Source: Ruminococcaceae bacterium Marseille-P2935 (GTDB lineage Bacteria > Bacillota > Clostridia > Oscillospirales > Ruminococcaceae). From it: a stretch of 64,000 bases of DNA. The stretch lies in contig LT629951.1 of the NCBI GenBank assembly GCA_900104565.1, positions 277,501 to 341,500 of the forward strand, given 5' to 3'. The position numbers and the translations under genes are program-made. Below are positions 1 to 6,071 of the stretch, piece by piece (positions within the stretch are counted from its first letter, which is position 1; every line of letters begins with the position of its first letter). Under the pieces are notes generated by a model, which saw only the letters and a list, made by a program, of their open reading frames with translations, made no database searches and was not told the DNA's origin.

Positions 1-48
1 AAGGTCGGCAACAAGGCCCTGGGCGGTGGAGGCCGAAAGGTTCAGCAA
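1..48 (-). CDS. 5' end of an orphan toxin cassette, running off the window
   Basis: The minus-strand frame opens at a TTG (46-48) after an in-frame stop and leaves the window at position 1. It encodes the start of the pre-toxin repeat (LLNLSASTAQGL), identical to the start of the cassette at 5491. There is no leader or promoter, so this is the beginning of another truncated toxin cassette. Its toxin domain lies outside the window. Confidence 0.6.
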   Translation of the reverse strand, partial: MLNLSASTAQGLVADL

Positions 49-110
49 AAATCAGCTTATTTCTTTTTAATATAGCACACAAACGCCTAAAAAAACAGGC
101 CGCCTAAAAA
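1..110. repeat. 110-bp direct repeat, copy 1 (copy 2 at 5444-5553)
   Basis: Every base matches 5444-5553. The block holds the first 48 bases of an orphan cassette, the AT-rich junction upstream of it and the first arm of the preceding terminator. It marks a place where cassettes were joined by homologous recombination or duplication. Confidence 0.9.
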
Positions 111-120
111 TGCGGCCTGT
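95..120 (-). terminator. Rho-independent terminator after the 176-649 gene
   Basis: Arms ACAGGCCGC and GCGGCCTGT form a GC-rich hairpin. Read on the minus strand it is followed by a run of seven T. It closes the unit formed by the 652-2211 cassette and its immunity-like gene. Confidence 0.8.
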
Positions 121-175
121 TTGCGGATCACAGAAAAATATTTTGCATTTATTTGTTGTGATGCAAATGTTGCTA

Positions 176-649
176 TCACTGGTTGCGTAGGTTTACCTCG
201 TACCCCTGTGCCCTGAAATACGGCGCAAGAAAATTTGCCACATGACGGCTGTAGTCCCCCTGATCCGGATATCCTTCCAACCAATTTTTATCTCCTGATA
301 AAATATCATGACAGTGGTTTAAAAATCCAATATTTGAAATACTTAAATCTGCAAATACTCTTTCAAAGAAATTTTGTGGCTGCCCGTACACAGAAAGGTA
401 CTGATCGCGGTCATCTTTTGTTAGCCTTGCAGCAAAAATGTAATCTAAGGTGCGAACAATAATATTTCCATCTGCATTCAAAGATGCATACCAAGTGTTT
501 GACCCATCCCTGGGGTCAACAAACACATATAAAGCAAATCCCCTGCCCACAAGGAACATCTCGTCTCCATCCATTTGAGCGAATTTTAGGCCGTATTTGT
601 CAACTATGGGTTTATATATTTTTTGAACTATAGTGCTATAATCTTGCAT
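176..649 (-). CDS. Probable immunity protein of the 652-2211 toxin cassette
   Basis: A 157-aa soluble protein without signal peptide or membrane segment. I do not recognise the family. It starts two bases after the stop of the toxin cassette at 652 and is followed by a terminator, the usual position of an immunity gene in a toxin-immunity pair. It is acidic and rich in aromatic residues, as many immunity proteins are. The immunity role is inferred from position only. Confidence 0.6.
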   Translation of the reverse strand: MQDYSTIVQKIYKPIVDKYGLKFAQMDGDEMFLVGRGFALYVFVDPRDGSNTWYASLNADGNIIVRTLDYIFAARLTKDDRDQYLSVYGQPQNFFERVFADLSISNIGFLNHCHDILSGDKNWLEGYPDQGDYSRHVANFLAPYFRAQGYEVNLRNQ

Positions 650-651
650 AC

Positions 652-2211
652 TTAATCTCCTCTCTTTCTAACCATCCTATTTGTTATTGCATCGTAATGA
701 TAGCCTTTTTTAATCAAATACTGATACTCTTTGGCAAAACCGGACGGTCCCCATTTTCCAGTAACTTTATCGAGTGACTGTAAAACCTTTCCTTCTGGCT
801 TTGTTGCTAAAACGATGTCGTCTCCTCGACGAATGGCTTCATCCAGCCAAGGCTTATTGTACAAATCCCAAAAAGTATCTTGATTGTAAAGCTCATCCGG
901 TACGTTCAAAACATTGAATCCACCCTTGTTCCCGCCAAAATCCGTAGATTTCACGTTGCCCATTTCGTTGACAATACTCCTCATATCCATATCAAAGCTG
1001 CCAAGAATGGTTGTCGTTTTGTCAGGATTTGCTTTTAGGATTACCCCTGAAGAAGGCGTGTACTCAATTTGAGTGATTCCTTTACTTATTTCCCCTACAT
1101 CTTGCGCAAAGTCCAGATCCTGCTGGGAAACAGGGTTGTTTTTTTGGGTTTGGGTCTCAAACTCTGCAATGTCCCCTCTGACACGGTGCCAAAGCTCGGT
1201 AACGCCCTCTAAGGCAAGGTCGGCGAAAAGGTCGGCAACAAGGCCCTGGGCGGTGGAGGCCGAAAGGTTCAGCAAAAATTCCCCCACGTCGTCCGCCTGG
1301 CGGGCGGCGTTTACCAGGTCGGCCGGCAGGTCGGTCAGCCTGCCTAAAACCAGGCGGCCTGTCCTTTCAGCCGTTACTTCGGCAAAGCCGTGCTTTACCA
1401 GCCACCCTACCAATTTGTTGCTCATGCCCTGCAGGGCGGGGCTGTTGGCGATTAGGCTGTTGATGGACGCGTAGGACAGCATCTGCCCGGCAAAGCTTCC
1501 AATTCCATAGGCGGTGGGGTGCAGTCCCTTAACAAACTGTGGGGTTGTTCCATATTGCAGCAAATCCATTGAACCGTTGTTCCGTGGGTTTATTTCTGCG
1601 GCAATATCCACCAATCCAAATGTAAATCCATTCAAAACCCCAAATAGAACCGCATTTCCGGTTGTTTGGTTGGACAAGAATTTTTCGTACTGCCTAAGCG
1701 CTTCCCGCTGCTGTACAAGCAGTTTGGATTGATCCATTCTGGCAATTTGGTTCAGTTCAGCCTTAACCTGCTGCATGTATTGGTTTAGGTTTTGGCTGTA
1801 GTATATCTCCAGGCGGCGGACTTCGGGTGTGTTGCCTTTTTTCTCTTTTACGGCCTGCCAGGCAAAATATGATTGCCGCAATGCCTGCAATGTTTTTAAC
1901 GGTGTGCCTAAATTTGAGTCAACAGACAACACCAGCCCAATTGTGTCGGTTTTGGGAACCATCAGGTCCAAAACCATTTGAGCGTCAACCGATCTCGCCG
2001 CCATTTCCGGCGTCAGGTTGGGTTCCAGCCCGAATAGCTCGCGGTCCTCCAATTCCTGCTCTAACTTTGTTATTCCTGCGGCATACCGCATGAGCAAAAT
2101 TATATCACCGGCTGAAGACGCATGGGCTTTTGCCATGTCCCACTGCTGTATAATATCCTGAATCTGTTGAGATGTCATTTTATCCAACAGAACCGACACA
2201 TCTTTTACCAA
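652..2211 (-). CDS. Orphan polymorphic-toxin cassette, 5'-truncated, unassigned C-terminal toxin
   Basis: The reading frame is open from about 2290, just after an in-frame TAA inside the neighbouring gene. It has no ATG and no leader; the first plausible start is the TTG at 2211. From SHNGQV onward it matches the middle of the full-length toxin at 6071-8464: a helical core (LEPNLTPEMAA), a hydrophobic stretch (LHPTAYGIGSFAGQMLSY), then the pre-toxin repeat ending in RVRGDIAEFETQT. About 345 N-terminal residues are missing. The last 150 residues form the toxin tip (GGFNVLNVPDELY, KPWLDEAIRRGDDIVLATKP, FAKEYQYLIKKGYHYD), which resembles tips of other secreted toxins but which I cannot assign. 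A 12-bp in-frame duplication near 1224 gives VADLFADLALEG where other copies have VADLALEG. Probably silent. Confidence 0.7.
   Translation of the reverse strand: MVKDVSVLLDKMTSQQIQDIIQQWDMAKAHASSAGDIILLMRYAAGITKLEQELEDRELFGLEPNLTPEMAARSVDAQMVLDLMVPKTDTIGLVLSVDSNLGTPLKTLQALRQSYFAWQAVKEKKGNTPEVRRLEIYYSQNLNQYMQQVKAELNQIARMDQSKLLVQQREALRQYEKFLSNQTTGNAVLFGVLNGFTFGLVDIAAEINPRNNGSMDLLQYGTTPQFVKGLHPTAYGIGSFAGQMLSYASINSLIANSPALQGMSNKLVGWLVKHGFAEVTAERTGRLVLGRLTDLPADLVNAARQADDVGEFLLNLSASTAQGLVADLFADLALEGVTELWHRVRGDIAEFETQTQKNNPVSQQDLDFAQDVGEISKGITQIEYTPSSGVILKANPDKTTTILGSFDMDMRSIVNEMGNVKSTDFGGNKGGFNVLNVPDELYNQDTFWDLYNKPWLDEAIRRGDDIVLATKPEGKVLQSLDKVTGKWGPSGFAKEYQYLIKKGYHYDAITNRMVRKRGD
1103..1525 (-). repeat. 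Pre-toxin core repeat, copy A
   Basis: About 420 bp nearly identical to 6396-6806, apart from a 12-bp duplication. It encodes the segment from LHPTAYGIG to QQDLDFAQ, upstream of variable toxin tips. Shorter copies lie at 4094-4360, 5400-5495 and 1-52. Confidence 0.9.
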
Positions 2212-2251
2212 AACCTGCCCATTGTGAGAAAGCGCGGGCTGATCCTTTTGG

Positions 2252-2614
2252 TTATAGCTTTCCTGTGCGTTTATATTCTCGATGTTTTTTTACCCATATT
2301 TCAATGATATCCCGGAAAAATTGGGTTTCAACAACACAGGTATCTGGCTGACCTTCTAAGGGGAATAGAAATCGAATCACGGTTTTATCCGGGTGAACAT
2401 CTATCTCTGACGAATTACCAAACCAGCCCTCCTGCTTTTTTTCCCCGCTTAGTACCGAGTCAATGTCTTCTAGTTCTAAGCGACCATCTGTTCCTTGAAT
2501 ATCGGAGTATAAAAAGTTTTCTAAAATATCCCCGTTAGGCAGCCCGTCAATAGAGATAGCAAGAGACTTATGGTTTTTACTTAAAACGAACTCTTTAAAG
2601 CGGTAAGAATACAT
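2252..2614 (-). CDS. Orphan immunity-like protein
   Basis: A 120-aa soluble protein starting at ATG 2614 behind GGGAGG. I do not recognise its family with confidence. Seventeen bases upstream ends a 35-codon fragment (2631-2747) that looks like the tail of a lost toxin, so this is probably an immunity gene whose toxin was deleted. Its 3' end overlaps out of frame the 5' end of the next truncated cassette, which shows that a recombination joint lies here. Confidence 0.55.
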   Translation of the reverse strand: MYSYRFKEFVLSKNHKSLAISIDGLPNGDILENFLYSDIQGTDGRLELEDIDSVLSGEKKQEGWFGNSSEIDVHPDKTVIRFLFPLEGQPDTCVVETQFFRDIIEIWVKKHREYKRTGKL

Positions 2615-2630
2615 AATATAACCTCCCTGT

Positions 2631-2747
2631 TTATTGCAATATTGGATAAGCCGAAGTGATTTCGTTGTATTCGTTTAGCTGTATCATAACGCTAAAACCA
2701 TAGCTGGTTTTCTCTTGTGCCAGTGCTGCCCTCATCGAGGTTTGGTT
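2631..2747 (-). pseudogene. Residual C-terminal tail of a deleted toxin
   Basis: A short open frame after a TAA (2748-2750) encodes ...RAALAQEKTSYGFSVMIQL... and ends with TAA at 2631, just before the ribosome-binding site of the 2614 immunity gene. That is the spacing seen between the other toxins and their immunity genes here. The stretch 2748-2842 upstream holds no gene I can support. Assignment as a toxin relic is inference. Confidence 0.35.
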
Positions 2748-2842
2748 TTACATGTTGAAGCTACAAACGGGGTTATAAAAAGTAGAATGCCACATGATTC
2801 AAGGCCTTCGTAGGAGTTCTGTATACCTTTTAAGCGTTTCAG

Positions 2843-3370
2843 TTAGATCAAGTTCAGTACAACACTTTTGTTTTTCTTTAAGGTAGGAATACTGACCTCT
2901 TTTAGAACACTGCCTTGTAAAATCACATCTTTTGGTATTGTTACCATACCACTTGCACCTTCAGCAAAGCGTTTCTCCAAAATGCAATAAATTTCTTTGA
3001 CTTCCGATTTACTCAAGGGACTTTGCGGGTCAAAAAGATCTTTGGAAGCTATCTCCTGATAACCCTGAGTAGATTCGATGGAGCCGTTAACAGGGCTGGC
3101 GTGTGAATCGATGTCAGGCATGACGTCCATCTCAGCCACACGAACATCTCTTTTCCATGCAATGCGCTCCAACAGAAAAATAATCTCCAGCCGTTCCTGA
3201 TGGCTAAATACGTTTTGAGCTTTAGACCAGAGTTGGGCGCTTGGAACAATGATAATATCCTTGCCTTGAAACATGGGAACAATTTCAAAAATGACGCTGT
3301 GCCCACCGTTTATATATTTTATCTGCTTCCATTGCATTTCAAACTGCGCACCATCGGGCATTTTCACCAT
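2843..3370 (-). CDS. Immunity-like domain fused to a toxin-like tail lacking catalytic residues
   Basis: Start chosen at ATG 3370, which follows the previous stop (3375) by a few bases; an upstream ATG at 3400 overlaps that gene. The 175-aa product has two parts. Residues 1-80 resemble the preceding 88-aa protein in layout (beta-rich start, then W and an HQERLEIIFLLERI helix). Residues 110-175 resemble the C-terminal half of the toxin at 3652: LFDPQSPL against LFEPGSPI, EIYCILEKRFAEGASG against EIWKILSERYAKAASG, EVSIPTL against TIEYPTL. The active-site Trp and Glu positions have become Tyr and Ser. It may be a decoy-type immunity protein or a dead recombinant. Confidence 0.55.
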   Translation of the reverse strand: MVKMPDGAQFEMQWKQIKYINGGHSVIFEIVPMFQGKDIIIVPSAQLWSKAQNVFSHQERLEIIFLLERIAWKRDVRVAEMDVMPDIDSHASPVNGSIESTQGYQEIASKDLFDPQSPLSKSEVKEIYCILEKRFAEGASGMVTIPKDVILQGSVLKEVSIPTLKKNKSVVLNLI

Positions 3371-3374
3371 ACGC

Positions 3375-3641
3375 TCACATCCTTTCCGGTTCATCTTCAA
3401 TGACTACTTCTTCGGGCCGCCGTCTTTCCAAGAGACATTCACGGATATTATGTAGTATCTTCAGTTTTTCCTCGTGCGATATCTCCATGGTTTCAAATGG
3501 CTTTTCCCATTTTGTAATCAAGTCGGTATCAAGATAGAGGACTCTATCTCTAAAATCAAGCTCGATTATCATTTTCTTTGTTCCCTGGTAATATTCGAAG
3601 GAATAAAAGTGTGGAATTTTTATGTAATAGTCTCTTTTCAT
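3375..3641 (-). CDS. Immunity protein of the CD38-like toxin
   Basis: Start chosen at ATG 3641 behind GAGGTGA; the TTG at 3659 overlaps the toxin stop. The 88-aa soluble protein has several predicted beta strands, then WEKPFETMEISHEEK and a helix. The layout reminds me of small Imm74-type immunity proteins, but I hold that loosely. It lies ten bases downstream of the toxin and directly upstream of a longer relative, consistent with two generations of immunity genes. Confidence 0.55.
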   Translation of the reverse strand: MKRDYYIKIPHFYSFEYYQGTKKMIIELDFRDRVLYLDTDLITKWEKPFETMEISHEEKLKILHNIRECLLERRRPEEVVIEDEPERM

Positions 3642-3651
3642 TTTGATCACC

Positions 3652-4360
3652 TCAATCAAATAGTTCTGTAAAGATATTGGTTATGTACGGATTCCCCTGC
3701 AGGGTTGGGTACTCTATTGTATTGAATATGCTTTTAGGATTTGCCCCTTTTACAAAACCATATACATTTCCAGATGCCGCTTTTGCATATCGCTCGGATA
3801 AAATTTTCCATATTTCAAGCGCTTGATCGTCTGTTATAGGACTACCAGGTTCAAAAAGTTTTAAATTGTCAAAGTATTTGCCGCCAGGGGTCATTTCAAG
3901 CGTCATTTTACCATTCAGCTGGGCAAAAGCTTCTGCACGATCACGGTTTCCTTTTCCCGAGTAAAACACTGCTTGGTGTGAACCGGTTGAAACATCCACC
4001 GTTTTGGCTTTTTCCACAAGGGCATTATAGTTCCACTCGCTTTGTGCACCAACTACATCCGTTTGCTTAAGAGCGGAACCAGCTTTGCCAAAGTCAAACT
4101 CTGCAATGTCCCCTCTGACACAGTGCCAAAGCTCGGTAACGCCCTCTAAGGCAAGGTCGGCAACAAGGCCCTGGGCGGTGGAGGCCGAAAGGTTCAGCAA
4201 AAATTCCCCCACGTCGTCCGCCTGGCGGGCGGCGTTTACCAGGTCGGCCGGCAGGTCGGTCAGCCTGCCTAAAACCAGGCGGCCTGTCCTTTCAGCCGTT
4301 ACTTCGGCAAAGCCGTGCTTTACCAGCCACCCTACCAATTTGTTGCTCATGCCCTGCAGG
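3652..4360 (-). CDS. Orphan toxin cassette with an ADP-ribosyl cyclase/CD38-like NAD-cleaving domain
   Basis: Homology to the full-length toxin begins abruptly at LQGMSNKLVGW (4360). The frame runs on to 4419, but only through a terminator. The first ATG in the conserved part is at 4350. After the pre-toxin repeat comes a tip of about 145 residues. Numbering from 4419, it has VFYSGKG with Tyr153, AEAFA, KMTLEMTPGG with Glu175, EIWKILSERYAKAASG with Trp204, and SIFNTIEYPTL with Glu236. From memory these match in order the CD38 elements LLWS (W125), HQF, TLEDT (E146), FWKTVSRRFAEAA (W189) and GSVEVHNL (E226). The predicted activity is NAD+ hydrolysis or cyclisation. No promoter or leader, so probably silent. 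Confidence 0.7.
4094..4360 (-). repeat. Pre-toxin core repeat, copy B (truncated)
   Basis: This 267-bp block matches 6396-6806 internally and breaks off at CTGCAGG. It lies at the 5' end of the CD38-like cassette. Confidence 0.9.
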
Positions 4361-4405
4361 AATTCTATTACCTTTATTGCTATTATAGCATACCAAAAGA
4401 AAAAG

Positions 4406-4432
4406 AAGCAGCCAGACATTGTCTGGCTGCTT
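4406..4432 (-). terminator. Rho-independent terminator
   Basis: Arms AAGCAGCCAGAC and GTCTGGCTGCTT flank a three-base loop, followed on the minus strand by a T-rich tract. It ends the 4832/4492 unit and lies directly upstream of the next orphan cassette, insulating it from read-through. Confidence 0.85.
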
Positions 4433-4491
4433 TAAAAACCGTAGCATGTGCAATTTTCATCTGCTGGTCATTTTGTAAGTTGAAAATTCAT

Positions 4492-4812
4492 TTAGTTTCC
4501 ATGTTGTTTTTGCAGTTCATCCCAAATAATTTGAACCCAGCTGCGGACTTTTTCTAAATCCTGTGAATGGCCTGTATCTTTATACAATAATTCATTCCCA
4601 CTCATATCATAATTCATTTCAATTCGAATACCATCCTTTATGAAATAACCACTCATAGCATCCCACCAGTTCTTATATTCAATTTCTTCGGGACAAATTT
4701 TTTCTTTTACAACCTTTACTATTTCTAAGAAAATTTCCCAATCATCATATTCGCAAAAATAAAAATACTTCTCACCTTTTTCAAAAGGTGTTTCTATTAA
4801 TCGTTTTTCCAA
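4492..4812 (-). CDS. Probable immunity protein of the 4832-5491 cassette
   Basis: A 106-aa acidic soluble protein starting at ATG 4812 behind TAGGAGG, 20 bases after the toxin stop and followed by a terminator. It is rich in Trp, Tyr and Asp/Glu (YFYFCEYDDWEIFLEIV, YKNWWDAMSG). I do not recognise the family. The immunity role rests on position. Confidence 0.55.
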   Translation of the reverse strand: MEKRLIETPFEKGEKYFYFCEYDDWEIFLEIVKVVKEKICPEEIEYKNWWDAMSGYFIKDGIRIEMNYDMSGNELLYKDTGHSQDLEKVRSWVQIIWDELQKQHGN

Positions 4813-4831
4813 TTTAATTCCTCCTAAGTTC

Positions 4832-5491
4832 TTAATTTAAGCCAAATAGCATATCGATTTTACTTCTTGAGCGCATGGATGCAGCAATTATTTTTTGCCA
4901 TAGTTGCGCACCAACATAACCCTGTTTAGTGTACTTCTTTACTAGCTGCTCAAACGTAACATTCTTTTGGCTATTAAACAAATGTTGGGCCCAGGCGGTG
5001 TTGTTCATGGCGTTGCGGGCTTGCGTGCGTATGCTGTTTCTCATATCAAACGCCTGCTGGGCCACCTCTTTTAACGGTTTGCTGTAATCCAACCGGCTTT
5101 CTATCAAGCTTTCCTGCCACTTGTACCATATGCGGGTCTGGTAGGAACTGAGTGACCTGTTGGATGGATTTTGTGGTAAATGATACTTTTGTGCCCGTTG
5201 TACTAAACTGAGCGCCTCATCTCCATAGGATTCTGGGATGGATAATATCAAAGATTCTGCCAGATCCTGCCGACCTGCACAAAATTCAAAAATCTCTTCA
5301 TGGGACATGGTGGTTATTATACCATGTTCTTTAGCAAATTTTTTAAGCTGCTCTACCGTATATACTTTCCGACTTCCAGTTGCAAAACCATCCAGCAAAT
5401 CCCCTCTGACACGGTGCCAAAGCTCGGTAACGCCTTCCAGGGCAAGGTCGGCAACAAGGCCCTGGGCGGTGGAGGCCGAAAGGTTCAGCAA
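4832..5491 (-). CDS. Orphan toxin cassette with an alpha-helical tip
   Basis: The frame opens right after an in-frame TGA with TTG 5491 (LLNLSASTAQG). It carries only the last 30 residues of the pre-toxin repeat (ALEGVTELWHRVRGD) before a tip of about 185 residues. The tip is largely helical, with RIWYKWQESLIESRLDYSKP, FDMRNSIRTQARNAM and YTKQGYVGAQLWQKII. I recall similar tips on Rhs-type toxins but no defined activity. It lacks promoter and leader and is preceded by the terminator at 5541-5560, so it is probably silent. Confidence 0.6.
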   Translation of the reverse strand: MLNLSASTAQGLVADLALEGVTELWHRVRGDLLDGFATGSRKVYTVEQLKKFAKEHGIITTMSHEEIFEFCAGRQDLAESLILSIPESYGDEALSLVQRAQKYHLPQNPSNRSLSSYQTRIWYKWQESLIESRLDYSKPLKEVAQQAFDMRNSIRTQARNAMNNTAWAQHLFNSQKNVTFEQLVKKYTKQGYVGAQLWQKIIAASMRSRSKIDMLFGLN

Positions 5492-5495
5492 AAAT
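5400..5495 (-). repeat. Pre-toxin core repeat, copy C (96 bp)
   Basis: Shortest internal copy of the core repeat at 6396-6806, joined at 5496 to the AT-rich junction sequence also found at 53-90. Confidence 0.85.
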
Positions 5496-5553
5496 CAGCT
5501 TATTTCTTTTTAATATAGCACACAAACGCCTAAAAAAACAGGCCGCCTAAAAA
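5444..5553. repeat. 110-bp direct repeat, copy 2 (copy 1 at 1-110)
   Basis: Identical to 1-110 over the whole length; it diverges inside the terminator loop at 5554. Confidence 0.9.
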
Positions 5554-5560
5554 GGCGGCC
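5541..5560 (-). terminator. Rho-independent terminator
   Basis: GGCCGCCT and AGGCGGCC form the stem; on the minus strand a T7 run follows. It ends the full-length toxin/immunity operon (8464-5610). Confidence 0.85.
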
Positions 5561-5609
5561 TTGTTTTAAGCAAAATTATTGACGATCACTTTGTAGGTGG
5601 TTGGTCTGT

Positions 5610-6071
5610 TCAAAAGTCCTCAATTGATGCAAGCGCAGCTTTAATTAAGTGGCTATACAAATCGACGTATTTTTTTCTACCACCACGTTTTTTTAACTGC
5701 GACTCAGCCTCACTCCTTAAGCACTCGAATTGCTTTTTGCTATAAGAACCTTGCGTATAATCAAACACACTTCTGTATTTAATATCCGCCAGCTTTGCTT
5801 TGTCGTACGCCATTGTCTTAAAGAAATGTCCTGTACTTTCCGAATCAGTTATGGATAGATTGCTATCTTTTTCTGCAACAAATATTTCAAAAAACAAAGA
5901 GTCTGCTCTGTTGTCACAAACGACCGTAATCGTAATGCTGTTTTTTTTATATGTGATTTTTTTCGCGTGATAAGTAAGATAAATTTGAGATTGTTCCCTT
6001 GCGAAGCCTGATTCAGATTCAAGCCATCTGAAAGTTTCAATTGTCTCGCTTGTTAAGTCCCTGACTTTCAT
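5610..6071 (-). CDS. Immunity protein of the full-length toxin 6071-8464
   Basis: Start chosen at ATG 6071, which overlaps the toxin stop by one base (TGATG) behind GGGGG, so the two genes are translationally coupled. The 153-aa soluble protein has a strand-rich first half and a basic C-terminal half (SQLKKRGGRKKYVDLYSHLIKAAL). I do not recognise the family. It is the last gene of the only apparently intact toxin operon here. Confidence 0.65.
   Translation of the reverse strand: MKVRDLTSETIETFRWLESESGFAREQSQIYLTYHAKKITYKKNSITITVVCDNRADSLFFEIFVAEKDSNLSITDSESTGHFFKTMAYDKAKLADIKYRSVFDYTQGSYSKKQFECLRSEAESQLKKRGGRKKYVDLYSHLIKAALASIEDF

Noticed and set aside
4350-4370. PstI/EcoRI-like sites at a cassette joint as a sign of a cloning artefact
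   Set aside because: CTGCAG is part of the conserved repeat and GAATTC follows by chance; the flanks read as natural sequence.
3652-4419. Reading the CD38-like toxin from 4419 with a hydrophobic N-terminus
   Set aside because: The first 20 codons are translated terminator sequence; homology to the other toxins starts only at 4360.
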